From: Candidatus Azobacteroides sp. | Lineage (GTDB): Bacteria > Bacteroidota > Bacteroidia > Bacteroidales > WRGA01 | Direction of reading: 5' to 3' | Assembly (NCBI GenBank): GCA_009787405.1 | Contig: WRGA01000101.1 | Span: 1 to 32,708 of the forward strand | DNA length: 32,708 nt | Shown here: positions 23,805-30,901 of the stretch, piece by piece | How the letters are laid out: each line of letters begins with the position of its first letter | Position numbering within the stretch: the first letter of the stretch is position 1 | Program-made: the position numbers and the translations under genes | Notes under the pieces: model-generated | Told to the model about the DNA's origin: nothing | Databases searched by the model: none | What the model saw: the letters and a program-made list of their open reading frames with translations, nothing else

Positions 23805-25784
23805 TTATTTGATCAGGTTTCGCAAATAAGAATCAAGATCGTCTTCCTTTTCCAACCCCAACCTGACTTTTATCCGGTGGCGTGCCTGACGGACGCTGGC
23901 AAGTTCGACCGCAAAACAGCGGGCAATGGATGCCGTATCCATTCCGATCACGAAACAAACGCAATATTTAATATAAATCAACGGAAGATTTCCTTTGACA
24001 TATTCTTTTTCGAAACGTTTGAGAAACATATCTCCGATTTTCGACAAATTATGAAGATATTGTTGCCGATAAGGATTTGACTCCAGCTTGGACGTGATCA
24101 ATGAAGTGATTTTTTCGACGATGTTTTCGACCGAATGATAATCAGGTTCGATATTGGGTTGTTTGACGAGGAAGCTCAAGTCGTACTTTTTCACCCTGTC
24201 CGAATATTCGTTCAATTGTTTGAGCAGTTGTTCTTTTTCTTCCATCAGCGCGTTTAACTCGTCTTTTTTGCCTTTTATCTGGCGGTCTTTGAAATGAACT
24301 TCCAGCAACGCCTCATATTTTTCGAGTTCTATCCGGATTAATTCCTCCTCCTGCAGTTTATTTCTGAGTTCGGCCTTTTCTTTTTCCATTTCCGCAATTT
24401 GCAGCCGATCGGCAATCGATTTCCGCTTCAACCTCATCCAATGAAGAACCAACACCGATGCAAAAATGATTAAAATACAGACTCCCGCGATCAGGATGTT
24501 TATTTTTCGTTGATATTGCGTTTCCTGTTTCAACCGGCGGATATCTTGTTCTTTCTTTTCCGTTTCGTATTTGGTTTGCAGGTCTTGGATAATCGTATAG
24601 CGATCTTTGTTGTACAATTTGTCTTTGTATTCCGACCTTAACCGTTCACATTCGAGCGCCCGTTGATAATTACCTTCCGCCTCGTATTCTTTAGCCAACA
24701 TTTCATACAAATTGGCGTATCGGGAATAATCGACTGTTGTCGTACAGCTTTCCATCAAAGACAATTGGATGTTGTATTCTTTTCGGGCTTCTTTCAGCTT
24801 TCCTTTTTTGAACAAGGCGTTTCCTTTCAACCAGTGATAAGACATTTGTATGAATGTATCCGCCGGATTGGCGAATTCTTTTGTTTTTTCAAGATAGTAA
24901 AATACAGAATCGGCATTCCAATCCGGCAGTTCCATATTGTAATCGGCCCAACTCCGGTAATTGTAGGCAACGCTGTATTTAAACAGGTTACTCGGGTTTT
25001 TGATCGAATTGAAAACCTGAATGGCTTTATTGTTGTATATAATGGCAGAATCCAGAAAAACGGTTTTTGTTTTGTCTTTATCGGATAGAAAGCTGTAATA
25101 ATTAGACGTAATCGAGTAGGTGTTGATTAAGTCGTCGGGTTGATTGGATTTCAAAGCCTGCGGAAGCATTTTATCGATAATTTTTTTTAAATTTTCGACA
25201 TCCCGTCGTGCAGAATATGAAAAAGCCAAACTGAAATATAGCGGAATCAGTCTGTCTTTTAATGCTTCGGTTTGTTCGAAATAAGGCATTGCCTTATAAA
25301 AATACGCATGTGCTTCCTGTTCGTTGACATTATCATTGTAATAATTTCCCCAAGCATAGTAATAAAGTCCCAAGGCTTCCGGGTCATACGCTTTGTCGGC
25401 AAAGGATGAAGCGGTAATTAACATTTGCCCGGCTTTGTCCGAGTCCCAAAGACAGGAATAATACATGGATAAAGTAGAGTAAAGACGCACTAATTTGTTG
25501 TTGTCCAAACGTGTTTTTCCTTCATCAAGAATATGCTTGAAAATATCGATTTTTTGTTCATAAGAAAAATATTGTGTTTGGCAGGTCAGGTGGTATTTTT
25601 GGTCTAAAGAAACGCCTTTGTCATTCAGGAGGTGTATGATGGAATCGTAGGAAAGTTCATGTTGCAAAGGATTGTTTTCTTTGTTTTTTGCGGATAAAAG
25701 AAAACCGGAACCGATAAAAATCAAGAAAAGGAATAGATTCAAGGTATTATATTCCGTTTTGTGAAATTTCATGTAATTTAACAA
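23805..25784 (-). CDS. Membrane-anchored TPR protein with C-terminal HTH (DUF6377-like regulator)
   Basis: A 659-residue protein. An N-terminal hydrophobic segment (about 14-33, signal or anchor) is followed by TPR-like helical repeats (about 60-400, e.g. ALGLYYYAWGNYYNDNVNEQ and RYANLYEMLAKEYEAEGNYQ), a second membrane helix (about 429-450, ILIAGVCILIIFASVLVLHW), a cytoplasmic coiled coil rich in Glu/Lys (about 455-540), and a C-terminal HTH-like domain (about 605-655, MDTASIARCFAVELASVRQA then RHRIKVRLGL). This is the one-protein layout of Bacteroidota regulators that sense outside the membrane through TPRs and bind DNA inside (DUF6377-like). The second Met (25772) is also a possible start. 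It is divergent from a small secreted protein gene, a likely target. Confidence 0.85.
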   Translation of the reverse strand: MLNYMKFHKTEYNTLNLFLFLIFIGSGFLLSAKNKENNPLQHELSYDSIIHLLNDKGVSLDQKYHLTCQTQYFSYEQKIDIFKHILDEGKTRLDNNKLVRLYSTLSMYYSCLWDSDKAGQMLITASSFADKAYDPEALGLYYYAWGNYYNDNVNEQEAHAYFYKAMPYFEQTEALKDRLIPLYFSLAFSYSARRDVENLKKIIDKMLPQALKSNQPDDLINTYSITSNYYSFLSDKDKTKTVFLDSAIIYNNKAIQVFNSIKNPSNLFKYSVAYNYRSWADYNMELPDWNADSVFYYLEKTKEFANPADTFIQMSYHWLKGNALFKKGKLKEARKEYNIQLSLMESCTTTVDYSRYANLYEMLAKEYEAEGNYQRALECERLRSEYKDKLYNKDRYTIIQDLQTKYETEKKEQDIRRLKQETQYQRKINILIAGVCILIIFASVLVLHWMRLKRKSIADRLQIAEMEKEKAELRNKLQEEELIRIELEKYEALLEVHFKDRQIKGKKDELNALMEEKEQLLKQLNEYSDRVKKYDLSFLVKQPNIEPDYHSVENIVEKITSLITSKLESNPYRQQYLHNLSKIGDMFLKRFEKEYVKGNLPLIYIKYCVCFVIGMDTASIARCFAVELASVRQARHRIKVRLGLEKEDDLDSYLRNLIK

Positions 25785-26066
25785 TAATTTTATATAAAAA
25801 TAGTGGGAGAATAGCAGAAAAAATGTACTTTTGCCACAATTATTTATTCCTGCATTTTTCGTTTAAATACCCTTTAATTTTACCGAAAATGACTAAAAAA
25901 CGAAGATTTCATTCTTTATGCGATTTACAGATCAGTGATCAAATTTCATTGATTTGTGTCGATACCCTCTTTCCGGGAAGTGGGGGATTTAATCGTCTTT
26001 TCCCTTTATGTGTTTTTGATTTCAGCCGGCAAATGTAACATAAACTAACTTAAATTATTCATAGAA
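25785..26066. other. Divergent intergenic region with a possible long leader
   Basis: Lies between the TPR regulator (-) and the small secreted protein (+). A TACTTTTG -7 box at 25826-25833 would give a 5' untranslated region of about 225 bases for the secreted protein. That leader contains a small dyad CAAAT/ATTTG (about 25939-25955). An in-frame 71-codon ORF across it shows no domain and is probably spurious. Confidence 0.5.
25826..25833 (+). promoter_or_regulatory. -7 box upstream of the small secreted protein
   Basis: TACTTTTG fits TAnnTTTG. It is 233 bases from the ATG, implying a long leader if used. No -33 TTTG is present 18 bases upstream. Confidence 0.4.
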
Positions 26067-26402
26067 ATGAGAAAATTTATTATTACCGCAGCCTTTGCAT
26101 TCGGATTGTTCTGTATGGCGCAAGCTCAAGTTTCAATTCCGGTTTCTTCGACCCCGGACCCCGTATTTGACGGAGATGAACCCATTATGCCCTTTTCTGA
26201 TAATCAGACGAATAAGCCTATTTTTAAATTATTCGGCATCCAAGATTATCAAATTGATTACTTTGTGGTTTATCAAAACGGACGAATCCTGTACCAATCC
26301 AATGATCAAACGACATTGAATAATCTGCCTCCGGGAATTTACGTTTTGGAAATCCATACCACCAATGTGGGTATCGTTGTTGAAACCTTTGTAAAAGCAT
26401 AA
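26067..26402 (+). CDS. Small exported protein with a C-terminal beta-sandwich-like end
   Basis: A 111-residue protein with a signal peptide (MRKFIITAAFAFGLFCMAQA, cut near 20). The mature chain starts with a Pro/Asp-rich stretch (about 25-45) and continues with beta-strand-like segments: IDYFVVYQNGRILYQSND, then LNNLPPGIYVLEI and VVETFVKA at the end. The G-YVL-I and terminal V--F-K pattern resembles the strands of the type IX secretion sorting domain (LPxGxYxxxI...VxKFVK), though the protein is too short to be a passenger plus a full sorting domain. It may be a stand-alone domain of that fold. It is divergent from the TPR/HTH regulator, which probably controls it. I do not recognise the family. 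Confidence 0.75.
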   Translation: MRKFIITAAFAFGLFCMAQAQVSIPVSSTPDPVFDGDEPIMPFSDNQTNKPIFKLFGIQDYQIDYFVVYQNGRILYQSNDQTTLNNLPPGIYVLEIHTTNVGIVVETFVKA

Positions 26403-26651
26403 ATTTATCAAAAACCGGGCATAAAAAATATCGTTTTATCCTTGTTTTGACTCTGATTTTTCAGATTCGATAACATTTAACAATCAATCCTTCTTATAAA
26501 GTGCTATTTGTTAATTGTATATCAATTTTTCGGAAAAATCGGATTTTGTAACCGATAGACACTCGATTTGATAATTATCCCATGCATTCTGTATCAGGGA
26601 TAAATAATCGAATCGTAGAGGGGTTGATTATATTATTATATCCGGTAACTT

Positions 26652-26810
26652 ACATTTACATTCATCAGTCCGCTTTTGCTCCCCCCTTCGGGGAGCGGAG
26701 GCTCTAAGCTTTGATGCCTGCTGCACCGGTTTTATATTTCTTTGTCGTCACGACAAAAAATGCAAAATAAAATATCCGGTGCAGAGCATCAAAATGAATG
26801 AATCAAATGT
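26652..26810. repeat. 159-nt branched inverted-repeat element
   Basis: Outer stem: ACATTT (26652-26657) with AAATGT (26805-26810), and ATTCAT (26660-26665) with ATGAAT (26798-26803). Inside are two arms. Arm one is GCTCCCC/GGGGAGC (26678-26696). Arm two is a long stem built from TTTGATGC/GCATCAAA (26710 and 26786), TGCACCGG/CCGGTGCA (26722 and 26776), TTTTAT/ATAAAA, and an apical TTTGTCGT-C-ACGACAAA palindrome. This folds as a three-way junction. It could be a non-coding RNA or a MITE-like element; I cannot tell which. Confidence 0.65.
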
Positions 26811-26908
26811 GAGTGAATAGTCGTGCCTACAGGGATATTGGAGTAATAGCGGAAGATGCAGGAAAAACGGTTTTGAACCGGCGTTTTTTTATACAATTTG
26901 TTATTAGT

Positions 26909-27050
26909 TAAGTACCCGGAAAAATTTAATTTAAATTATTTTAAACGCGAAGATGCAAAGACACAAAGCCGCAAAGATTTTAAACTTCGCGTCTTTCCGC
27001 CTTTGCGACTTGGCGTTTAAAATATAAACTATTTTTTCCACCAATACTTA
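26909..27050 (-). repeat. Palindromic MITE-like repeat, copy 4
   Basis: A 142-bp copy with ends TAAGTACCCGGAAAAA and TTTTTTCCACCAATACTTA. Nearly identical to copy 3 (about five differences), same orientation. Confidence 0.88.
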
Positions 27051-27121
27051 ATCTTAAAAAATACAAGATTTTGTCTTTCGGGCGAATGGCGATAAACGGT
27101 GTGCGAAGTAAACGAATAGAC

Positions 27122-27178
27122 AAGTCATGTAGTGACGGCACAATGCGGATGCGGACAAATTCCGTCCCTGTATGACTT
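27122..27178. repeat. Stem-loop with AAGTCAT/ATGACTT ends
   Basis: AAGTCAT (27122-27128) pairs with ATGACTT (27172-27178), and inside it GACGG (27134-27138) pairs with CCGTC (27162-27166). It is part of the repeat-rich gene-free region; no T tract follows. Confidence 0.5.
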
Positions 27179-27206
27179 CACCGGCACTTACCGTATACTA
27201 TTACCA

Positions 27207-27232
27207 TAGAGACGCAGCATACCATGTCTCTA
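27207..27232. repeat. Short palindrome TAGAGAC/GTCTCTA
   Basis: A perfect 7-bp stem with a 12-base loop containing GCAGCAT. It looks like a worn copy of the dispersed GTAGAGACGC...GCGTCTCTAC palindromes found in many environmental bacteria. Confidence 0.55.
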
Positions 27233-27280
27233 CATGTTCCGGATTTCATGGATTTGCTCAATCATCCCATTCCACCATCC

Positions 27281-27327
27281 AACTCTTAACTTTTAACTTT
27301 TAACTCTTAATTCTTAACTCTTAACTC
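27281..27327. repeat. Heptamer tract of the TTAACTC type
   Basis: About six to seven units (AACTCTTAACTTTTAACTTT and following) ending 10 bases before the stop of the aminotransferase gene, that is, in its 3' untranslated region. It is inverted relative to the tract at 28654. Confidence 0.85.
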
Positions 27328-27336
27328 CTCCCGCCA

Positions 27337-28650
27337 TCAAGCAAGAGGATGATTTTCCTTAAATATTTTCAGACGTTCTGCAAGAAGGTCATATTGATGG
27401 TCTTTGATAAAGGAAGTGCAGGCACGAAGACCTTCCTGCTCACTACCCGTCGTGGCCAAAGAAATGGCGCTGATTCCGTAAAAAATCAATTCACGCATCA
27501 GTTCGCCGCCGGCCATTCCGGGATAACGAATCGTAAAGTAGAACCCATCGCCCACCTTTTCGTCAAGATCTTTATCATAAACAATTTCAAAATTATTTTC
27601 CAGAAAAATTTCCTTCATGCGCTTGGCACGCCGTGCATATTCTTTGACATCGTCCAGAAAATGAAAACGACCTTCGTTGGCCGCTTTCATCACCGCAGCC
27701 AACGCATATTGCGCAGAATGGCTCGTCCCCGATGAAATGGCATATAACGCCCGGTGAATGAAAACGCTTCCGAAAGTTCCGATACCGTAACGGGCTTGCA
27801 ATGCCGGATAAGTCCGTTGATACAATTTATCGGAAATAGCGACGACACCGATCCTTTGCCCGGCATAACTGAACGCTTTGGATCCGGAAATAAGCAATAT
27901 GTAATAATCGGTATATTTGGCCACGGAAACTTGGAAAGGCGGTTGAAAAGGCGTTCCCAAATCCCGGCGGAAATCCATGGCAAAATAGGCAAGGTCTTCC
28001 AAAACAACCACATCGTATTTCATCGACAAACCGCCGATGATTTGCAATTCTTCGTCATTCAAACAGAACCATGCGGGGTTATTCGGATTGGAATAGATAA
28101 TTGCCGCAATGTTTCCCTTTTGCAAATATTCTTCCAATTTATTCTTTAATTTTTTGCCGCGGTAATGATAGACATCAAAGGATACGGATTTATATCCCAA
28201 AACTCCGATCTGCATTTTCTGAACCGGGAATCCGGGATCGATAAACAAAATCGTATCTTTCTTTTCATCGCATTGTCCGCATACCAAAAACGAGGTAAAT
28301 GTCCCCTGCATGGAGCCTACGACCGGCACACAACCTTGCGGCAAAACATCTATATCGATAAACGCTTTGATAAAGCGGGAAGCTTCTTCTTTTAACTCGG
28401 GCAAGCCGTCGATAACCGGATAAATGGAGGCCACCCCGTTTTTCAATGCTTCGATCTCCGCTTCTACAGCCACTTTCGGAGCCGGGAGTCCGGGAACGCC
28501 CATTTCCATGTGAATAAATTCTTGTCCGGTCAATTTTTCTATTTGTCCCGAAATGGCAACAACTTCCCTGATGGTCGCATTTCCGAAATCAGGAATATTG
28601 AATTGGTCAATCACAGATTGAACAACGGTTGAATCGATGGGTGGGTTCAT
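27337..28650 (-). CDS. PLP-dependent aminotransferase, class I/II fold
   Basis: A 437-residue fold-type I aminotransferase, cytoplasmic, homodimeric by family. Visible motifs are the substrate-loop MGVPGLPAP (about 50-58), a YPVIDGLPELKEEASRFI N-terminal stretch, the cofactor Asn in YSNPNNPAW (186-194), the Asp/Tyr pair in VVVLEDLAYFAMD, and the cofactor lysine Lys258 in SGSKAFSYAGQRIG with the phosphate-binding Arg. A second Arg for the substrate carboxylate is likely near the C-terminus (GLRACTSF). The substrate is not predictable, since the family includes aspartate, alanine and aromatic transaminases. Heptamer tracts in opposite orientation flank the gene on both sides. Confidence 0.92.
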   Translation of the reverse strand: MNPPIDSTVVQSVIDQFNIPDFGNATIREVVAISGQIEKLTGQEFIHMEMGVPGLPAPKVAVEAEIEALKNGVASIYPVIDGLPELKEEASRFIKAFIDIDVLPQGCVPVVGSMQGTFTSFLVCGQCDEKKDTILFIDPGFPVQKMQIGVLGYKSVSFDVYHYRGKKLKNKLEEYLQKGNIAAIIYSNPNNPAWFCLNDEELQIIGGLSMKYDVVVLEDLAYFAMDFRRDLGTPFQPPFQVSVAKYTDYYILLISGSKAFSYAGQRIGVVAISDKLYQRTYPALQARYGIGTFGSVFIHRALYAISSGTSHSAQYALAAVMKAANEGRFHFLDDVKEYARRAKRMKEIFLENNFEIVYDKDLDEKVGDGFYFTIRYPGMAGGELMRELIFYGISAISLATTGSEQEGLRACTSFIKDHQYDLLAERLKIFKENHPLA

Positions 28651-28653
28651 TGG

Positions 28654-28686
28654 GTTAAAAGTTAAGAGTTAAGAGTTAAGAATTAT
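28654..28686. repeat. Heptamer tract of the TTAAGAG type
   Basis: Three to four units (AAGTTAAGAGTTAAGAGTTA and following) lie 4 bases upstream of the aminotransferase start, between it and the lipoprotein gene. Its position means it overlaps the 5' untranslated region of the aminotransferase. Confidence 0.85.
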
Positions 28687-28714
28687 GGGTTATAGGGGTT
28701 TATATAATATATTT

Positions 28715-29326
28715 TTATTGTCCGGAAAAAGTGACCTTCATTTGATCATAGAGGATTAATGCGCTGAATATGCATTCGGTGGATGCTTTTTCAAGCGGTA
28801 AATCCGGATTTTTTCCGGAATAGACGAATGTTTCGGCCGAAAAACTATCGGAAACAAACTGATCGTTTTCCACCGCCGATTGAATAAAATAAGTGATAGC
28901 GGGATCCGGAATGACGTCATTCAAATATTTGACAAAAACAAGCTTTCCCGAACGAAAAAAAGCGATGGTAACCGTCAAAACATCACCGCTTTCCGATTCA
29001 TCCACCGCATATATTTTTACAATTTCTCTTTGATCGTCGAACATCACCCGGCATCGGAACAAGCCTCCGTTATCAACGACAGAATCGGTATAAACAGTTT
29101 TTTCGATGTCCGGCACAAAACGGGTGACCAAAGAATCGCTCTCCCAATGTTTCCGAAAAAGGATATTTACTTTTTCGACCGCCGCAGTATCCTGATGGTT
29201 CTCAACCGCCGGTTGCGGAAATCCGCCGGATTCTTTTTTCTTACATCCGGAAAATGACCCTAACAGGGTCAACCCACATAAAAACACCCCGATAAGGGCA
29301 ATTTTCTTCAATAAACAATTATTCAT
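28715..29326 (-). CDS. Putative lipoprotein of unknown function
   Basis: A 203-residue lipoprotein that I do not recognise. I place the start at the ATG at 29326 rather than 29353. That start puts MNNCLLKKIALIGVFLCGLT directly before a good lipobox (FSGC, Cys near residue 28), followed by a Lys/Gly linker, and it overlaps the TatD stop by only 8 bases. The mature part alternates beta strands with charged loops (FRCRVMFDDQREIVKIYAVD, VLTVTIAFFRSGKLVFVKYL), suggesting a single alpha/beta envelope domain. It is the last gene of the TatD-containing cluster and is translationally coupled to it. Confidence 0.8.
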   Translation of the reverse strand: MNNCLLKKIALIGVFLCGLTLLGSFSGCKKKESGGFPQPAVENHQDTAAVEKVNILFRKHWESDSLVTRFVPDIEKTVYTDSVVDNGGLFRCRVMFDDQREIVKIYAVDESESGDVLTVTIAFFRSGKLVFVKYLNDVIPDPAITYFIQSAVENDQFVSDSFSAETFVYSGKNPDLPLEKASTECIFSALILYDQMKVTFSGQ

Positions 29327-30092
29327 CGTCGAAGCCGAATAAAGATTTTGCATTGTTTGTCGTTATTTCATCCATCTCTCTTTCAGACAGGCGGTAAATG
29401 TCCGCCAATTTTTGAAGCGTCCCGGCCATGTAAGCCGGTTCGTTCCGCTTGCCGCGATACGGCACGGGACTTAAATAAGGAGCGTCTGTTTCCAATACCG
29501 GAAATTCCGGCGGAACAGATGAAAGCGTATTGCCCAAAGAAGAATTTTTAAAGGTGACTATTCCATTGATTCCCATTTTGAAGGTTTGCAGATTCATGAT
29601 TTCACGCGCTTCATCCACACTTCCCCCGAAACTGTGGAAAACACCTTTCAGGGTTTCCGGCCCGACTTTGTAAATGCTTTCCATCACATACGGAAACGAA
29701 TCCCTGACATGAATGACTACCGGCAGATTCAATGCTTTCGCCCAAGTCAGTTGTTCCTCAAAGGCGGTGATCTGTTCCTTCAGAAAAGTCCGGTCCCAAT
29801 GCAAATCGATTCCGATTTCCCCGATTGCCCGGTATGTTCTTTTTTGCAGCCAAGCCACCACCCGGTTCAACCGCCGGATATAATCTTCTTTGATGCTCGT
29901 GGGATGAATCCCCATCATTGCCGAACAATATCCGTCGTATTCATTTTCGGTTCGATGCAAAGCTTCCACCGTCGAATCATCGACATTCGGCATCAGAATC
30001 TTCGTCACTCCCGCCGCCCGGGCCCGTTCGATCACAGCCGGCAAGTCTTCCGAAAAATCCTTCAAAAAAAGATGAGCGTGAGTATCAATCAT
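29319..30092 (-). CDS. TatD-family metal-dependent hydrolase (DNase)
   Basis: A 257-residue TatD-family TIM-barrel hydrolase, known as 3'-5' exonucleases/DNases acting in DNA repair or degradation. All metal ligands are present: HAH (His5, His7), Glu92 in GEIGID, His128 in VVIHVRD, His153 in VFHSFGG and Asp203 in ETDAPYLSP. Length is that of the family. The ATG overlaps the end of the upstream hypothetical gene by 8 bases, and its own stop overlaps the lipoprotein start, so the three genes form a tightly coupled unit. It is probably a housekeeping gene; the symbol is left open because TatD, YcfH and YabD types cannot be separated by eye. Confidence 0.93.
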   Translation of the reverse strand: MIDTHAHLFLKDFSEDLPAVIERARAAGVTKILMPNVDDSTVEALHRTENEYDGYCSAMMGIHPTSIKEDYIRRLNRVVAWLQKRTYRAIGEIGIDLHWDRTFLKEQITAFEEQLTWAKALNLPVVIHVRDSFPYVMESIYKVGPETLKGVFHSFGGSVDEAREIMNLQTFKMGINGIVTFKNSSLGNTLSSVPPEFPVLETDAPYLSPVPYRGKRNEPAYMAGTLQKLADIYRLSEREMDEITTNNAKSLFGFDDE

Positions 30093-30807
30093 CAGCTTCC
30101 GTCGTTTCTTCCGTTCCCTCTTTCTCGTCTTTTCTCAAATAATAAATGACGCCGAACTGCTTGCATTTATCCAACCGGCTCTGTAATGGCAGGCTTTCAT
30201 ATTTTTTCTCCACCTGATTCCAAATATCAAGAATAATGGCATCTCCGCGTTCTCTGAGATCGGACAAACTTTTCAAACTTTCAGCGGTTTTTCCCTTCAA
30301 ATTTTTCTGCATCAGATAACCGTCCTTAAACACATCGTAATGCACGGTTACTTTCGCAATGGTAGGCGTATAAATCGGTATTCCACCGTTAGCGATCCGT
30401 CTCTGTTCTCCCTCGATGATTTTGCGCCCCCACTCCATCACCGCATTTTCCGAAGTCATTTCGGGAACCGAAAAATTGTCGGGATTCAACCCGTAAAACG
30501 TTTTATATTCTTTTTTGATTTCTCCCCGAATGACACATAAATTAATCACCTGTATAAAATGAGAAATATATAATTGTGCCTGTTTAAGCAACGGCTGATA
30601 TTTTTTATTTTCCCGTACTTGTTGTTCAAAATTCTGTTTATAACTGCGCCGGGTGATTTCGAAAATATCCAGAAACGACCGCGCTTCGTCCAATGTCCGG
30701 AAAGAAATTGTCATATTGTTCGGATTTTCGGCAAGTACCATATTCACGGCCAATCTCAAAGACCGGATCCTTGCTTCATCTGTATTGGGTAATCTTCTAT
30801 ACGGCAT
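30085..30807 (-). CDS. Conserved hypothetical protein (MPYRRLPNTD type)
   Basis: A 240-residue soluble protein without signal or membrane segments. The sharply defined start MPYRRLPNTDEARIRSLRLA seems familiar from uncharacterised Bacteroidota proteins. It is mostly helical (about 1-130, including a YKQNFEQQVRENKKYQPLLK coiled region), then a segment with IPIYTPTIAKVTVHYDVF (about 153-170), another helix pair (about 180-210), and a Glu/Thr-rich acidic tail. No enzymatic motif is visible. Its end overlaps the TatD start by 8 bases, and it follows the polyprenyl synthetase gene by 94 bases, so it is probably in the same transcript. A link with TatD in DNA turnover is only an inference from the overlap. 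Confidence 0.8.
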   Translation of the reverse strand: MPYRRLPNTDEARIRSLRLAVNMVLAENPNNMTISFRTLDEARSFLDIFEITRRSYKQNFEQQVRENKKYQPLLKQAQLYISHFIQVINLCVIRGEIKKEYKTFYGLNPDNFSVPEMTSENAVMEWGRKIIEGEQRRIANGGIPIYTPTIAKVTVHYDVFKDGYLMQKNLKGKTAESLKSLSDLRERGDAIILDIWNQVEKKYESLPLQSRLDKCKQFGVIYYLRKDEKEGTEETTEADD

Positions 30808-30901
30808 AATTTTTTCATTTACAATTAGAGATTCAGTATTGTTAAAACATATATTTTACCATTTATGTTTTAATCATCTTGCTTTTCCGGCAAAAGAACC
30901 G

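Larger units (their letters stand above)
26403..27336. other. 934-base gene-free region filled with structured repeats
   Basis: No reading frame of interest on either strand. In order it holds a branched inverted-repeat structure (26652-26810), a palindromic MITE-like repeat (26909-27050), a stem-loop (27122-27178), a short palindrome (27207-27232) and a heptamer tract (27281-27327). It lies between convergent genes. Bases 26403-26650 show nothing recognisable. Confidence 0.75.

Noticed and set aside
25823-26038. 71-codon ORF before the small secreted protein
   Set aside because: It begins inside the -7 box, has no domain and is better explained as leader sequence.
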